A stretch of DNA of 64,000 bases from Mesorhizobium sp. Lineage in GTDB: Bacteria > Pseudomonadota > Alphaproteobacteria > Rhizobiales > Rhizobiaceae. Positions 27,464-38,925 of the stretch are shown in pieces (positions within the stretch are counted from its first letter, which is position 1; each line of letters starts with the position of its first letter). The position numbers and the translations under genes were made by a program. Where the stretch lies: NCBI GenBank assembly GCA_022833215.1, contig JAIPUZ010000092.1:1-64000 (forward strand), written 5' to 3'. The notes beneath the pieces are model-generated. The model did not search any database, was not told where the DNA came from, and saw only the letters and a list, made by a program, of their open reading frames with translations.

Positions 27464-28864
27464 ATGATCCCGGCCAGTTCCCTCGCAGGCAGACAGGTGG
27501 CGCTCTTCGGGCTCGGCGGTTCCGGGCTGGCGACGGCGCACGCGCTGGTGGCCGGCGGGGCCGTGGTGCTGGCGTGGGACGACAATCCGCAAAGCGTGGA
27601 GAAGGCACAGGCGGAAGGCATCGTCACCGGCGACCTGCGCGGCGCCGACTGGTCGCGCTTCGCCGCCTTCGTGCTTTCGCCCGGCGTGCCGCTGACCCAT
27701 CCCAAGCCGCACTGGAGCGTGGAACTGGCGCGCGCGGCCGGCGTCGAGGTGATCGGCGATGTCGAGCTGTTCGTGCGCGAACGCAACGCCCGCGCTCCCG
27801 AGGCTCCCTTCATCGCCATCACCGGAACCAACGGCAAGTCCACGACCACGGCGCTGATCGCGCATATCCTTCAGGCGGCCGGGCGCGACACCCAGATGGG
27901 CGGCAATATCGGCCGTGCGGTGATGACGCTCGATCCGCCCGCGCCGCAGCGCCACTATGTGGTGGAGTGCTCGTCCTACCAGATCGACATCGCGCCCTCG
28001 ATCAATCCGACAGCCGGCGTCCTGCTCAATCTGACGCCCGATCACCTCGACCGCCACGGCACCATGCAGCACTATGCCGGGATCAAGGAGCGGCTGGTGG
28101 CGGGGTCCGATACGGCCATCATCGGCGTGGACGACAGCTTCTGCGTGCAGATCGCCGAGCGGCTGGAGCGCGCCGGAAGCAAGGTGGTGCGCATCTCCAG
28201 ACGCCTGCCGCTCAAGGACGGCTATTTCGCGGAAGGAAGCGAGCTTTTCAGCGCGGTCGACGGCCGCCGCACCCGCATCGCTTCGCTTGAAGGCATCGGC
28301 TCGCTGCGCGGCCAGCACAATGCGCAGAACGCGCTTGCGGCGCTTGCCGCCTGCCTCGGCGTCGGCCTGACGGCCGGGGAGATTCAGGCCGGGTTCGAGA
28401 CCTTCCCCGGACTGGAGCACCGCATGGAGCAGGTTGGCCGCAAGGGGCATGTGCTGTTCGTCAACGATTCCAAGGCGACCAATGCCGATGCGGCGGCACC
28501 CGCCCTGTCGAGCTTCGAGCGCATCTACTGGATCGCCGGCGGACTGCCCAAGGAAGGCGGCATCGAGCCGCTGCGCGGATTGTTCCCGCGCATCGCCAGA
28601 GCCTATCTGATCGGCGAGGGCGCGCCGGCCTTTTCGGTGACGCTTGGCGAGGCGGTGCCTTACGAGATTTCCGGCACGCTGGCGGCCGCGGTCGAGCACG
28701 CCGCCGCCGACGCGGCGCGCGATGGCGGCGGGGAAGCGGTGGTGCTTCTGTCGCCGGCCTGCGCCAGCTTCGACCAGTTCAGGAATTTCGAGCTGCGCGG
28801 CGAAGCCTTCAGGCAAGCCGTATATGCCATTGATGGGATCGAACCCGTCGGAGGGACACGATAA
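27464..28864 (+). CDS. murD: UDP-MurNAc-L-alanine:D-glutamate ligase MurD
   Basis: This 466-residue Mur ligase has a Rossmann-like domain starting [17 protein letters not shown] and a P-loop [17 protein letters not shown] (about 122). [16 protein letters not shown] and [17 protein letters not shown] are typical MurD blocks. It adds D-glutamate to UDP-MurNAc-L-Ala. The stop TAA shares its last A with the ftsW ATG. Confidence 0.96.
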   Translation: MIPASSLAGRQVALFGLGGSGLATAHALVAGGAVVLAWDDNPQSVEKAQAEGIVTGDLRGADWSRFAAFVLSPGVPLTHPKPHWSVELARAAGVEVIGDVELFVRERNARAPEAPFIAITGTNGKSTTTALIAHILQAAGRDTQMGGNIGRAVMTLDPPAPQRHYVVECSSYQIDIAPSINPTAGVLLNLTPDHLDRHGTMQHYAGIKERLVAGSDTAIIGVDDSFCVQIAERLERAGSKVVRISRRLPLKDGYFAEGSELFSAVDGRRTRIASLEGIGSLRGQHNAQNALAALAACLGVGLTAGEIQAGFETFPGLEHRMEQVGRKGHVLFVNDSKATNADAAAPALSSFERIYWIAGGLPKEGGIEPLRGLFPRIARAYLIGEGAPAFSVTLGEAVPYEISGTLAAAVEHAAADAARDGGGEAVVLLSPACASFDQFRNFELRGEAFRQAVYAIDGIEPVGGTR

Positions 28865-30015
28865 TGCAGAGCCGTCTCGATACCAGCCCCATTTCCAACT
28901 GGTGGTGGACCATCGACCGCTGGTTCCTGGCAGCGTTCCTGTCGCTGCTCGGCCTCGGCATCGTGCTGTCCTTCGCCGCGAGTCCCGCCGTGGCGGAGCG
29001 CATCGGCCTCGATTCCTTCCACTTCGCCACGCGGCAGATCATCTTCAGTATCCCCGCGCTCGGCGTGATGCTGGCGGTGTCCTTCTTCAGCCCGCGCCAG
29101 ATCAGGCGTCTGGCGCTGGTCATGCTGTGCGCGATGCTGGTGCTGATGGTGGCCGTGCTCTATGTCGGCGTCGAGGTGAAGGGCGCGCGGCGCTGGCTGT
29201 CGCTGGCCGGCATGTCGATCCAGCCTTCGGAGTTCCTCAAGCCGGCCTTCGTGGTCATCTGCGCGTGGCTGTTCGCCGAACATAAGCGCCAGCCGGAAAT
29301 TCCCGGCAACCTGTTCGCCATGCTGCTGCTCGGCGTCGTTCTGGCGCTGCTGCTCGCCCAGCCGGACATGGGCCAGACCCTGCTGGTGGTCGGCACATGG
29401 GGCGTGATGTTCTTCATGGCCGGACTGTCGTGGGTCTGGATCATCGCGCTCGGCATCATCGGCGTTGTCGGCCTGTTCGCCGCTTACGAAATCTTTCCCC
29501 ACGTCGCGGGCCGCATCGACCGCTTCCTGACCGGCGAGGGCGACACGTTCCAGGTCGATATGGGGCATGAAGCGCTGGTCAACGGCGGCTGGCTCGGTCT
29601 CGGGCCGGGCGAAGGCACCATCAAGCGCCTGATCCCCGACAGCCATGCCGACTTCGTGTTCGCCGTGGCGGGCGAGGAGTTCGGGCTCATCACCTGCATG
29701 GTGATCGCGGCGATCTTCGCCTTCATCGTGCTGCGCGGGCTTTCGGTGGCCCTGAAGGAGCATGACGATTTCACCCGCTATGCCATTGGCGGGCTGGTCA
29801 CCGTGTTCGGCTTCCAGTCGGTCATCAACATGTGCGTGAACCTCCAGCTCATGCCTGCCAAGGGCATGACGCTGCCCTTCATCTCCTATGGCGGCTCCTC
29901 GCAGATCGCCATCGCCATCTCGATGGGCATGGTGCTGGCGCTGACCCGGCGCAAGCCGCAGAAGCGCAAGCCGCTCGCCTACGGTTTCTCCAGCTCGATC
30001 CTGCCGGCGGAATAA
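28864..30015 (+). CDS. ftsW: SEDS peptidoglycan polymerase FtsW
   Basis: This 383-residue SEDS-family protein with about ten transmembrane helices has GARRWLSLAGMSIQPSEFLKP, LAQPDMGQTLL (conserved Asp), GLGPGEGTIKRLIPDSHADFVFAVAGEEFG and FISYGGSSQIA near the C-terminus. FtsW polymerises lipid II at the septum with FtsI as cognate transpeptidase. The gene is packed without gaps: it overlaps the murD stop by one base and murG starts immediately after its stop. Confidence 0.96.
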   Translation: MQSRLDTSPISNWWWTIDRWFLAAFLSLLGLGIVLSFAASPAVAERIGLDSFHFATRQIIFSIPALGVMLAVSFFSPRQIRRLALVMLCAMLVLMVAVLYVGVEVKGARRWLSLAGMSIQPSEFLKPAFVVICAWLFAEHKRQPEIPGNLFAMLLLGVVLALLLAQPDMGQTLLVVGTWGVMFFMAGLSWVWIIALGIIGVVGLFAAYEIFPHVAGRIDRFLTGEGDTFQVDMGHEALVNGGWLGLGPGEGTIKRLIPDSHADFVFAVAGEEFGLITCMVIAAIFAFIVLRGLSVALKEHDDFTRYAIGGLVTVFGFQSVINMCVNLQLMPAKGMTLPFISYGGSSQIAIAISMGMVLALTRRKPQKRKPLAYGFSSSILPAE

Positions 30016-31143
30016 ATGGCGAAGGGCACCATTCTTCTGGCCGCCGGCGGAACCGGCGGCCATCTGTTTCCGGCCGAGGCGCTTGCGCATGAGCTGAAGG
30101 CGCGCGGCTGGAGCGTGCATCTGGCCACCGACGACCGGGCCGAACGCTTTGCCGGACAGTTTCCGGCCGACACTATCCACCCGATCCCGTCCGCCACCAT
30201 CGGGTCGAAGAACCCGCTGGCGCTGGCCAGGACCTTCTGGAAGCTGTGGCGCGGCGTGCGCGTGGCTTCGACGGTGATTGCACGGATCAGGCCGGCGGCG
30301 GTCGTCGGCTTTGGCGGCTATCCGACCCTGCCGCCGCTCTATGCGGCGACCCGGCGCGGCCGCCCGACGCTGATCCATGAGCAGAACGCGGTGATGGGCC
30401 GCGCCAACCGTGCGCTGGCTGCAAGGGTGACGGCGATCGCAGGCGGCTTCCTGCCCGAAGATGCAAGCGTGGCCGGGCGCAAGACGATCACCACCGGCAA
30501 TCCGGTGCGCCCGGCGGTGATCGAAGCCGCCGCGCAGCCCTACACGGTTTCGCAGGAGGGGGAACCTTTCCACCTGCTGGTGTTCGGCGGCAGCCAGGGC
30601 GCGCAGTTCTTCTCCGACGCGGTGCCAGCGGCGGTTGCCTTGCTGCCCGACGATCTGCGCAAGCGCCTTGTCGTGACCCAGCAGGCGCGCAAGGACGATG
30701 TGGAGCGGGTGACGAGGGCTTACGCGAAGCTTGGCATCCCGGCTGAAATTTCGCCCTTCTTCACCGATATGGCGGCGCGCATGGCGCGTGCGCAGTTCGT
30801 TATCTCGCGCTCCGGCGCGTCCACCGTCTCGGAGATCGCTGTGATTGGCCGGCCGGCGCTGCTGGTGCCTTATCCGCACGCTCTGGATCACGATCAGGCG
30901 GCCAATGCCGCGGCGCTCGCGGCCGCCGGCGGCGGCGAGGTGCATGCACAGGCTTTGCTCGATGCGGAAAAGCTTGCGGGGCTGATCGGCGCGCTGATGG
31001 CCGGGCCGGAACGGTTGCGGAAAATGGCCGAAGCGGCGCGCTCCGTCGGCCGCCCCAATGCGGCCAGCTTGCTCGCCGATCTGACAGAGGCTATTGCGTC
31101 GGGCCAGTCACCGGACGGATTCAGGAAGGAACACAACGCATGA
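30016..31143 (+). CDS. murG: Lipid II synthase MurG
   Basis: This 375-residue GT28 glycosyltransferase has a first G-loop [16 protein letters not shown] near residue 8, [25 protein letters not shown] and a second loop [42 protein letters not shown] forms the UDP-GlcNAc site. It acts on the inner face of the membrane, converting lipid I to lipid II. It has no gap from ftsW and a four-base overlap with murC. Confidence 0.96.
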   Translation: MAKGTILLAAGGTGGHLFPAEALAHELKARGWSVHLATDDRAERFAGQFPADTIHPIPSATIGSKNPLALARTFWKLWRGVRVASTVIARIRPAAVVGFGGYPTLPPLYAATRRGRPTLIHEQNAVMGRANRALAARVTAIAGGFLPEDASVAGRKTITTGNPVRPAVIEAAAQPYTVSQEGEPFHLLVFGGSQGAQFFSDAVPAAVALLPDDLRKRLVVTQQARKDDVERVTRAYAKLGIPAEISPFFTDMAARMARAQFVISRSGASTVSEIAVIGRPALLVPYPHALDHDQAANAAALAAAGGGEVHAQALLDAEKLAGLIGALMAGPERLRKMAEAARSVGRPNAASLLADLTEAIASGQSPDGFRKEHNA

Positions 31144-32552
31144 AAATGCCGCAGACGATAGGGCTTGTGCACTTCATCGGCATAGGCGGCATCGGCATGA
31201 GCGGCATCGCCGAAGCCCTGCACAATCTCGGCTACAAGGTGCAGGGCTCGGATCAGAACGACAGCGCCAATGTGCAGCGCCTGCGCGACAAGGGCATCGA
31301 GTGTTTCGTCGGCCACCGCGCCGAGAATCTTGGCGATGCCGAAGTTGTGGTGGTCTCGACGGCGATCCGCAACACCAACCCCGAGATCGTGGCGGCGCGC
31401 GAGAAGCTGCTGCCCGTGGTGCGCCGTGCCGAGATGCTGGCCGAGCTGATGCGCTTCCGCAATGCCATCGCCATCGGCGGCACGCATGGCAAGACCACGA
31501 CCACCTCCATGGTGGCGACGCTGCTGGAAGCGGGCGGGCTCGACCCGACCGTCATCAATGGCGGCATCATCAATGCCTATGGCACCAATGCGCGCATGGG
31601 CGACGGCGAGTGGATGGTGGTGGAGGCGGACGAGAGCGACGGCACCTTCCTCAAGCTGCCGGCCGATATCGCCGTCATCACCAATATCGACCCGGAACAT
31701 CTCGATCACTACGGATCGTTCGACAAGGTGCGCGACGCCTTCCGCCAGTTCGTCGAGAATGTGCCGTTCTACGGCTTTGGCGTCATGTGCATCGACCACC
31801 CGGAAGTGCAGGCGCTGGTCAGCCGCATCGGCGACCGCCGCGTCATCACCTATGGCGAGAACGCACAGGCCGACGTGCGCTTCGCCAACCACCGCATGGA
31901 CGGCGCGGTCTCGGTATTCGACGTCATCATCCACAACCGCAAGACAGGTCAGGATACGGCGATTTCCGACCTGCGCCTGCCGATGCCCGGCCGCCACAAT
32001 GTCTCGAACGCCACGGCGGCGATTGCCGTTGCCAACGAGCTGGGCCTTTCCGGAGAGGCGATCCGCAAGGGCCTGTCCGCCTTCGGCGGCGTGAAGCGGC
32101 GCTTCACCCACACCGGCACGTGGAACGGCGTCGAGATCTTCGACGACTACGGCCACCATCCGGTGGAGATCAGGGCCGTGCTCAAGGCGGCGCGCGACGC
32201 CACGAAGGGGCGTGTCATCGCCGTGGCGCAGCCGCATCGCTTCACCCGGCTGCGCGACCTGTTCGACGATTTCGCGGTCTGCTTCAACGATGCCGACACG
32301 GTCATGGTGGCGCCGGTCTATGCGGCGGGCGAGGACCCGATCGACGGCGTCTCCAGCGACACGCTGGTGTCGCGCATGCGCGCCGCCGGCCATCGCGATG
32401 CCCGCCACATCGCAGACGCGTCGGCGGTAGCTCCGCTGGTGCGCGAACTGGCAAAGCCGGGCGATTTCATCGTCTTCCTCGGCGCGGGCAACATCACCCA
32501 ATGGGCCTACGCGCTGCCGAAGGAGCTGAACGGGGCGGGAGGCGCAAATTGA
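31140..32552 (+). CDS. murC: UDP-MurNAc:L-alanine ligase MurC
   Basis: This 470-residue Mur ligase has the N-terminal [17 protein letters not shown], a P-loop [18 protein letters not shown] (about 118), [21 protein letters not shown] and [18 protein letters not shown]. It adds the first amino acid to UDP-MurNAc. It begins within the last codon of murG and ends in a TTGA overlap that supplies the TTG start of murB. Confidence 0.96.
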   Translation: MKMPQTIGLVHFIGIGGIGMSGIAEALHNLGYKVQGSDQNDSANVQRLRDKGIECFVGHRAENLGDAEVVVVSTAIRNTNPEIVAAREKLLPVVRRAEMLAELMRFRNAIAIGGTHGKTTTTSMVATLLEAGGLDPTVINGGIINAYGTNARMGDGEWMVVEADESDGTFLKLPADIAVITNIDPEHLDHYGSFDKVRDAFRQFVENVPFYGFGVMCIDHPEVQALVSRIGDRRVITYGENAQADVRFANHRMDGAVSVFDVIIHNRKTGQDTAISDLRLPMPGRHNVSNATAAIAVANELGLSGEAIRKGLSAFGGVKRRFTHTGTWNGVEIFDDYGHHPVEIRAVLKAARDATKGRVIAVAQPHRFTRLRDLFDDFAVCFNDADTVMVAPVYAAGEDPIDGVSSDTLVSRMRAAGHRDARHIADASAVAPLVRELAKPGDFIVFLGAGNITQWAYALPKELNGAGGAN

Positions 32553-33514
32553 GCCGGGGGCAGGCGCTTCTCGACAGTCTTGGCGACAGGCTTTCGGGTC
32601 TGCGCGGGCGTCTCACGCCCGATGCGGAGATGGACAAGATCACCTGGTTCCGCGCCGGCGGCCTTGCCGCTGCGCTTTTCCAGCCCGCGGATGAGGAAGA
32701 CCTCGCAGCCTTCCTGAAGGCGGTGCCGGAGGACGTGCCTGTCATGGTGGTCGGCATCGGATCCAACCTCCTGGTACGCGACGGCGGCATTGAAGGTTTC
32801 GTGGTGCGGCTTTCCGCCAGGGGATTTGGCGCGGTCGAGGCGATTTCCGAAACGCGCCTGCGTGCCGGCACGGCCGTGCCGGACAAACGCGTCGCCGCCG
32901 CAGCCCTGGAGGCGGGTATCGGCGGTTTCCATTTCTATCACGGCATTCCCGGCGCCATCGGCGGCGCGCTGCGCATGAACGCGGGCGCCAACGGCGTGGA
33001 AACGCGCGAGCGGGTCGTCGAGGTGCGGGCGCTGGACCGCAAGGGCGATCTTCATGTGCTCTCCAATGCCGACATGGGCTATGCCTATCGCCACAGTTCC
33101 GCGCCGAAGGACCTGATCTTCACCTCGGCCGTGTTCGAGGGCTATGGCGAGGACAAGGAGACGATCAGGGCGGCGATGGATGAAGTGCAGCACCATCGCG
33201 AGACAGTCCAGCCGATCCGGGAAAAGACCGGCGGCTCGACTTTCAAGAACCCGGAGGGCACATCGGCCTGGAAGGAGATCGACAAGGCTGGCTGCCGGGG
33301 CCTGATGATCGGCGGCGCGCAGATGTCGCCCATGCATTGCAACTTCATGATCAACACGGGTTCGGCCTCCGGCTACGATCTCGAACATCTCGGCGAGACG
33401 GTGCGCGCGCGCGTGCTCGAAAATTCCGGCATCCGCCTGCATTGGGAAATCCGGCGCATCGGCGAATTTCGCCCCGGCCGTGAGGTGCAGGAGTTCCTCG
33501 GGCAGTTGCTCTGA
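32549..33514 (+). CDS. murB: UDP-N-acetylenolpyruvoylglucosamine reductase MurB
   Basis: This 321-residue FAD enzyme has [16 protein letters not shown], the PP-loop block [40 protein letters not shown], and the catalytic region [18 protein letters not shown]. It reduces the enolpyruvyl group to the lactyl of MurNAc. The start is a TTG overlapping the murC stop (TTGA). No ATG fits before the conserved N-terminus, so coupling to murC is likely. It is the last gene before the 222-bp GANTC-rich gap. Confidence 0.93.
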   Translation: MSRGQALLDSLGDRLSGLRGRLTPDAEMDKITWFRAGGLAAALFQPADEEDLAAFLKAVPEDVPVMVVGIGSNLLVRDGGIEGFVVRLSARGFGAVEAISETRLRAGTAVPDKRVAAAALEAGIGGFHFYHGIPGAIGGALRMNAGANGVETRERVVEVRALDRKGDLHVLSNADMGYAYRHSSAPKDLIFTSAVFEGYGEDKETIRAAMDEVQHHRETVQPIREKTGGSTFKNPEGTSAWKEIDKAGCRGLMIGGAQMSPMHCNFMINTGSASGYDLEHLGETVRARVLENSGIRLHWEIRRIGEFRPGREVQEFLGQLL

Positions 33515-33515
33515 G

Positions 33516-33695
33516 GACTCACAAAGGTAAAATTTCATTCAAATTCGCAGAAAGTGAATCTCCCGGAATCCTGAGGGCTTGCCACGGAATCAACTCTCTG
33601 ATTCTTTGGGGTTAAGGCGTTTCCTGATTTGAGTCGTTCGGCGCGTAGGTCGCGGTTCCCGACGGGGCTGCAACCACAGACTCGGATTCTGACTC
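33516..33695 (+). promoter_or_regulatory. Cluster of nine GANTC (CcrM) sites upstream of ddl-ftsQAZ
   Basis: GANTC occurs at 33516, 33556, 33566, 33587, 33600, 33631, 33679, 33685 and 33691. All nine lie inside the 222-bp gap between murB and ddl. GANTC is the target of the cell-cycle methyltransferase CcrM in alphaproteobacteria, whose methylation state is read by GcrA at division-gene promoters. The density is far above chance. It probably marks a cell-cycle-controlled promoter for ddl-ftsQ-ftsA-ftsZ; the exact -10/-35 is not obvious. Confidence 0.7.
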
Positions 33696-33736
33696 AGGAA
33701 ACAAGGATTGAGTGCCCGCCGAGGGGATGACGGGAT

Positions 33737-34663
33737 ATGACCAGCAAGCATGTTGCCGTATTGATGGGGGGTGTCTCAAGCGAGCGCCCTGTTTCCCTCT
33801 CTTCCGGCAATGCCTGTGCTGATGCGCTCGAAGCCGAGGGCTACAGGGTCACCCGTGTCGATGTCGATCGCAATGTGAGCGCCGTTCTTTCCGGGCTGAA
33901 GCCGGATGTCGCCTTCAATGCGCTGCATGGACCGTTCGGTGAGGATGGCGTCATTCAGGGCGTTCTCGAATATCTGGAGATTCCCTACACGCATTCGGGC
34001 GTGCTGGCCTCGGCTCTGGCCATGAACAAGGAGCAGGCCAAGAAGGTCGCGCGCGCGGCCGGCGTTCCGGTGGCGGAATCGAAGGTCGTCAACCGGTTCG
34101 GGATTGGCAACGCGCACCCCATGGCGCCGCCCTATGTGGTGAAGCCTGTCGCCGAGGGGTCCAGCTTCGGCGTGGTCATTGTCGGCGAAGATCAGTCTCA
34201 CCCGCCGCAGATCGTCTCTTCGCCCGACTGGAACTATGGCGAGAGCGTCATGGTCGAGCGCTATGTGGCCGGGCGCGAGCTTACCTGCGCGGTGATGGGC
34301 GATGTCGCGCTCGGGGTGTGCGAGATCATTCCGACCGGCCATTCCTTCTACGATTACGATTCGAAATATGTCGCGGGCGGATCAAAACACGAAACGCCTG
34401 CGAAACTTTCACCGAATATTTACCAAAAAATACAGACACTGGCGCTCAAGGCTCATCAAGCAATCGGCTGCCGGGGCGTGTCCCGGTCTGACTTCCGTTA
34501 CGACGATCGTCATTCCGAAAATGGCGAGATCGTCTGGCTCGAGGTCAATACCCAGCCGGGCATGACGCCGACGTCCCTGGTGCCCGAGATCGCCGCGCAT
34601 GCAGGGCATTCCTTCGGCGATCTTTTGAGCTGGATGGTGGAGGACGCTTCGTGTCTTCGTTGA
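33737..34663 (+). CDS. ddl: D-alanine-D-alanine ligase
   Basis: This 308-residue ATP-grasp enzyme starts [19 protein letters not shown] and contains [47 protein letters not shown] and [17 protein letters not shown] with the metal-binding Glu and Asn. It makes the D-Ala-D-Ala dipeptide used by MurF. It opens the second half of the dcw cluster behind the GANTC-rich region, with GAGGGG upstream of the ATG. ftsQ overlaps its end by 13 bases if the GTG start is used. Confidence 0.96.
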   Translation: MTSKHVAVLMGGVSSERPVSLSSGNACADALEAEGYRVTRVDVDRNVSAVLSGLKPDVAFNALHGPFGEDGVIQGVLEYLEIPYTHSGVLASALAMNKEQAKKVARAAGVPVAESKVVNRFGIGNAHPMAPPYVVKPVAEGSSFGVVIVGEDQSHPPQIVSSPDWNYGESVMVERYVAGRELTCAVMGDVALGVCEIIPTGHSFYDYDSKYVAGGSKHETPAKLSPNIYQKIQTLALKAHQAIGCRGVSRSDFRYDDRHSENGEIVWLEVNTQPGMTPTSLVPEIAAHAGHSFGDLLSWMVEDASCLR

Positions 34664-35562
34664 GGTCGGGACGTATGGGTCATGGTGGGCTGGCTGGCCT
34701 GGCGCCTGTCGTGCGTCCTGTCATGCCGCGCTGGCTGCGCCGTCCGCTGCGTGTGTTTTCGAGGCTGGGCGAGGGTGCCTATGCGGCACCTCCCTTTGCC
34801 GCCACCATTCTTTCCGTCGCGCTGCTGTCGTCGAGCGCGACCTACGGCGCCTATCTCGGCGGCCAGCTCGAGGATTTCGTGCAGGGCGTCACGGCCCGCA
34901 CCGGATTTGCCGTCGATCAGATCAGGGTCGTCGGCAATCAGTATACGTCCGAGATCGACATCCTCGACCGGCTGGAGCTGAACGGGTGGACGGCGCTGGT
35001 CGGGCTCGATGTCGTCGATGCGCGCGACAGGATCGCGTCGTTACCCTGGGTCCAGCATGCGACGGTTCGCAAGGTCTACCCCAACACGCTGGAAGTGCGG
35101 ATAGAGGAGCGCGAGCCGTTCGCCATCTGGCAGCAGGGGCGGGCGCTTAACGTGATCGAAGAGAGCGGGCGGGTCATCGCGCCGTTCTCCGGCGGCCGGC
35201 TGGCTTCGTTGCCGCTGATCGTCGGCAGCGGTGCGCCCGAACATGCGCCGAAGCTCATCGCGCGCATTGCGGACGTGCCGGAGCTTGCCGGTCGCGTGAA
35301 GGGCTATGTGCGCGTCGGCGAGCGGCGCTGGAACCTGCATCTGGACAATGGCGTCACCGTCAAGCTGCCGGAGCACGGCGTCCGTGCCGCGCTGGAAAGG
35401 CTGGCGCAGCTCGACCGCGAGCAGGGGCTGCTCGGACGTGACATCGTGGCGGTCGATCTGAGGATTCCCGATCGGGTTGCGGTGGCGCTTTCGCCCGATG
35501 CCTCCGCGGCGCGTCTGGCGGCGCTCAAGGGCGCGGCGCGCAAGTCGGGGAGCCGCATATGA
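34651..35562 (+). CDS. ftsQ: Cell-division protein FtsQ
   Basis: This 303-residue bitopic protein has a cytoplasmic N-terminal region, a transmembrane helix (about 50-68, [17 protein letters not shown]) and a POTRA domain (about 85-155, [18 protein letters not shown]). The FtsQ beta domain with [25 protein letters not shown] follows. It scaffolds FtsB/FtsL. The GTG at 34651 overlaps ddl by 13 bases; ATG 34675 is an alternative that would remove eight residues from the cytoplasmic tail. Confidence 0.92.
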   Translation: MSSLRSGRMGHGGLAGLAPVVRPVMPRWLRRPLRVFSRLGEGAYAAPPFAATILSVALLSSSATYGAYLGGQLEDFVQGVTARTGFAVDQIRVVGNQYTSEIDILDRLELNGWTALVGLDVVDARDRIASLPWVQHATVRKVYPNTLEVRIEEREPFAIWQQGRALNVIEESGRVIAPFSGGRLASLPLIVGSGAPEHAPKLIARIADVPELAGRVKGYVRVGERRWNLHLDNGVTVKLPEHGVRAALERLAQLDREQGLLGRDIVAVDLRIPDRVAVALSPDASAARLAALKGAARKSGSRI

Positions 35563-36866
35563 ACTGGTTGCGCAAGAGTGGCGATGCCTCGGCCCGGCGT
35601 TCAGGCGTTCTCACGGTGCTCGACGTGGGGTCGAGCAAGGTCTGCTGCGTGGTGGCGAAACTCAAGCCCTGCGAAGACGGCAACCTGCTGCGCGGGCGCA
35701 CGCACCGCATCCAGGTGATCGGCATCGGCCACCAGAAATCGCAGGGCATGAAGTCCGGTGTGGTGGTGGATCTGGAGCGCGCCGAGCATGCCATACGGCT
35801 GGCCGTGGACTCGGCCGAGCGCATGGCCGGGCTGACCGTCGACTCGCTGATCGTCAACATGACGGCGGGCCGCCTGAAGAGCGAGACCTTCTCCGCCACC
35901 GTCAATCTCGGCGGCCACGAGGTGGACGAAAGTGACATCAGGCGCGTGCTGGCTGCCGGTGCGCGTCAGGCGCTGAAATCCGAGCGCGAGGTGATCCACT
36001 CGCTGCCGGTGGGCTTCTCGCTCGACGCCGAGCGCGGCGTTCGCGATCCCCGCGGCATGGTGGGCGACACGCTGGGCGTCGACATGCACGTTCTGACCGG
36101 CGATGCGGCACCGCTGCGCAACATCGAGCTGGCCATCAACCGCTCGCATCTTTCGGTCGAGCGTATGGTGGCGACCCCTTACGCCAGCGGTCTCGCCGCA
36201 CTGGTGGACGACGAACTGGAAATGGGGGCGGCCTGCATCGACATGGGTGGCGGCACGACCACCATCTCCATCTTCTCCGAAGGCAATTTCGTGCATGGCG
36301 ACGCGATTCCCGTCGGCGGCAACCATGTGACGCTGGACCTCGCAAAGGGGCTTTCCACCACCATCGAGGCGGCGGAGCGGCTGAAGGTCATGCATGGTTC
36401 GGCTCTGCCCGGCAGCGCCGACGACCGCGACCTCGTCACCATTCATCCCATCGGCGACGACCATGGCGCGCCGATGCAGATTCCGCGTTCGGTCATGACC
36501 CGCATCATTCGCGCCCGCGTCGAGGAGACGCTGGAAATGCTGCGCGACCGTATCAGCAAATCAGGTTATGCCAGCGCGATCGGCAAGCGAATCGTGCTGA
36601 CAGGCGGCGCCAGCCAGCTTGCCGGTCTCCCGGAAGCGGCTCGTCGCATTCTTGGGCGCAACGTGCGCACCGGACGCCCGCTGGGCGTTGCGGGGCTGCC
36701 CGAAGCGGCCAAGGGGCCGGCATTCTCGACGGTGGTCGGGCTCCTCATCTATCCGCAGGTGGCGAATTTCGAGAGTCGTCCTGCCAGGGGTGGGGCCGTG
36801 TTCAGGATGACCGGGACGGACGGGCGACTGTATCGCGTAAGTCAGTGGTTGAAAGACAGTTTCTAG
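35559..36866 (+). CDS. ftsA: Cell-division actin-like protein FtsA
   Basis: This 435-residue actin-fold ATPase has phosphate-1 block [14 protein letters not shown] near residue 22, the SHS2/1C domain, and phosphate-2 block [16 protein letters not shown] (about 225). The adenosine motif is [13 protein letters not shown] (about 347). The C-terminal residues [11 protein letters not shown] form the amphipathic membrane-targeting helix. FtsA tethers FtsZ to the membrane. It overlaps ftsQ by four bases. Confidence 0.96.
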   Translation: MNWLRKSGDASARRSGVLTVLDVGSSKVCCVVAKLKPCEDGNLLRGRTHRIQVIGIGHQKSQGMKSGVVVDLERAEHAIRLAVDSAERMAGLTVDSLIVNMTAGRLKSETFSATVNLGGHEVDESDIRRVLAAGARQALKSEREVIHSLPVGFSLDAERGVRDPRGMVGDTLGVDMHVLTGDAAPLRNIELAINRSHLSVERMVATPYASGLAALVDDELEMGAACIDMGGGTTTISIFSEGNFVHGDAIPVGGNHVTLDLAKGLSTTIEAAERLKVMHGSALPGSADDRDLVTIHPIGDDHGAPMQIPRSVMTRIIRARVEETLEMLRDRISKSGYASAIGKRIVLTGGASQLAGLPEAARRILGRNVRTGRPLGVAGLPEAAKGPAFSTVVGLLIYPQVANFESRPARGGAVFRMTGTDGRLYRVSQWLKDSF

Positions 36867-36933
36867 AGTTAACGGGGACAGCCCCCAGGCGGCCGCTATG
36901 GCGAAGCGGCGGGAAAGGCAAAGGACGAGGACA

Positions 36934-38643
36934 ATGGCAATCAATCTTCAGAAGCCGGACATCACCGAGCTGAAGCCGCGCATCACCGTTTTCGGTGTCG
37001 GCGGGGGCGGCGGCAACGCAGTCAACAACATGATCACCGCCGGTCTGCGCGGCGTCGAGTTCGTTGTGGCGAACACCGACGCCCAGGCGCTGACCATGTC
37101 GAAGGCCGAGCGGCTCATCCAGCTCGGCGCACATGTCACCGAGGGGCTGGGCGCCGGTTCGCAGCCGGAAGTGGGACGCGCCGCCGCTGAAGAATGCATC
37201 GACGAGATCAACGATCACCTGTCCAATACGCATATGTGCTTCGTCACCGCCGGCATGGGCGGCGGCACCGGCACGGGTGCCGCCCCGGTCGTCGCACGCG
37301 CGGCCCGTGAAAAGGGGATCCTGACGGTCGGCGTCGTCACCAAGCCGTTCCATTTCGAGGGCCAGCGCCGCATGAAGACGGCCGACCTCGGCATCGAGGA
37401 GCTGCAGAAGTCGGTCGACACGCTCATCGTCATCCCGAACCAGAACCTGTTCCGCCTGGCCAACGACAAGACCACCTTCGCCGATGCCTTCGCCATGGCC
37501 GATCAGGTGCTCTATTCGGGCGTTGCCTGCATCACCGACCTGATGGTCAAGGAGGGTCTGATCAACCTCGACTTCGCCGACGTGCGTTCGGTGATGCGCG
37601 AGATGGGCAAGGCCATGATGGGTACGGGCGAAGCTTCCGGCGAGGGTCGCGCGATGGCCGCTGCCGAGGCCGCCATTGCCAACCCGCTGCTCGACGAGAC
37701 CTCGATGCGTGGCGCCAAGGGCCTGCTGATCTCGATCACCGGTGGCCGCGATCTTACCCTGTTCGAGGTGGACGAGGCGGCGACCCGCATCCGCGAGGAA
37801 GTCGACCAGGACGCCAACATCATTCTCGGCGCCACCTTCGACGAGGAACTGGAAGGCGTCATCCGGGTGTCGGTCGTTGCCACCGGCATCGACAAGTCGG
37901 CCGAAGAAATCGCGGCGACCCCGATCGCCATCCGCCCCCCGCAGGCCAAGCCCGTTGCCCGCCCTGCCGCCCCGGTGGCTGAGGCCCGTCCGGTTATCCA
38001 GCCCGCGCCGCAGCCTGCGCCGGTTCATGAGCCGCGCGCTGCCGATCCGGTCGCCGAAGCCTTCCAGATGGCCGAGCAGAACGCCGCTGCCATGGCGCAG
38101 CGCCCGGTGCAGGCATCGGATGACTTTCGCCCCCAGAGCAAGCTCTTCCAGCAGGCTCAGCCGCACCAGCCCGTGCAGCAGTTCCAGCAGCCCGTGGTGA
38201 CGCAGCAGGCGGCGCTTCAGATGCAGCCGGCTCCGCAGCCGGTCCATCCCGCTCCGCAGCCGCGCGAGATGCATCAGCCGGCAGCGCCGCAGCGCATGCC
38301 GCGCGTGGAGGATTTCCCGCCGGTCGTGCGTGCCGAGGTCGAGGCCAAGAACAACCCGGTCAGCCATGAGGAACGCGGCCCGATGGGGCTGCTCAAGCGC
38401 CTCACCAACGGCCTGACCCGCCGCGAGGAAGAGCCGGCGCGTCTCCAGCCTGCCCAGCCGCGCGAGCCGAAGCTGCGCCAGGCTCAGCCGGAAGTGCGCC
38501 GCGCGCCTTCGCAGGACTCGCAGCTTTACGCACCGCGCCGTGGCCAGCTCGACGATCAGGGCCGCCTGGTCGCCCGGCCGCATGCCGCTCACGACGACGA
38601 TCAGCTCGAGATTCCCGCTTTCCTGCGCCGTCAGGCAAACTGA
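36934..38643 (+). CDS. ftsZ: Cell-division GTPase FtsZ
   Basis: This 569-residue protein has a tubulin-like N-terminal domain (1-320) with [14 protein letters not shown] and the signature [13 protein letters not shown] (about 108). A Pro/Gln-rich disordered linker of about 220 residues, unusually long as in other rhizobia, precedes the conserved C-terminal peptide [12 protein letters not shown] that binds FtsA and partners. ATG 36934 follows AGGACGAGG; 12 in-frame upstream codons lack family similarity. A strong terminator ends the operon. Confidence 0.96.
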   Translation: MAINLQKPDITELKPRITVFGVGGGGGNAVNNMITAGLRGVEFVVANTDAQALTMSKAERLIQLGAHVTEGLGAGSQPEVGRAAAEECIDEINDHLSNTHMCFVTAGMGGGTGTGAAPVVARAAREKGILTVGVVTKPFHFEGQRRMKTADLGIEELQKSVDTLIVIPNQNLFRLANDKTTFADAFAMADQVLYSGVACITDLMVKEGLINLDFADVRSVMREMGKAMMGTGEASGEGRAMAAAEAAIANPLLDETSMRGAKGLLISITGGRDLTLFEVDEAATRIREEVDQDANIILGATFDEELEGVIRVSVVATGIDKSAEEIAATPIAIRPPQAKPVARPAAPVAEARPVIQPAPQPAPVHEPRAADPVAEAFQMAEQNAAAMAQRPVQASDDFRPQSKLFQQAQPHQPVQQFQQPVVTQQAALQMQPAPQPVHPAPQPREMHQPAAPQRMPRVEDFPPVVRAEVEAKNNPVSHEERGPMGLLKRLTNGLTRREEEPARLQPAQPREPKLRQAQPEVRRAPSQDSQLYAPRRGQLDDQGRLVARPHAAHDDDQLEIPAFLRRQAN

Positions 38644-38668
38644 TCGCCGCACAGGCGTCACAATTGCG

Positions 38669-38701
38669 AAGGGGCGACCGGCAAACCGGTCGCCCCTTTT
38701 T
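38669..38701 (+). terminator. Strong rho-independent terminator of the dcw operon after ftsZ
   Basis: AAGGGGCGACCGG (38669-38681) pairs perfectly with CCGGTCGCCCCTT (38686-38698) around CAAA, followed by TTT. It separates ftsZ from lpxC. Confidence 0.93.
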
Positions 38702-38925
38702 GCTGAAGTCTCTGGAAAACAAGGACTAAAGGCACCTGTTCTGGTGACGGCCGGGGTTACATGAGGTAAAAAAGCGTGATTTGGAGGAAGTCCGACGCGT
38801 TACTATCTTCGCCGGCAGCATATCGAAGCGGCCTGCAGGTTGGGGGAGATGCCTTCTTGCCGTAGCTGGACAGCCGGGTTGACCGGCACGGGAAGCGACG
38901 AACGAGCGGGCATACGGGGATCGTT

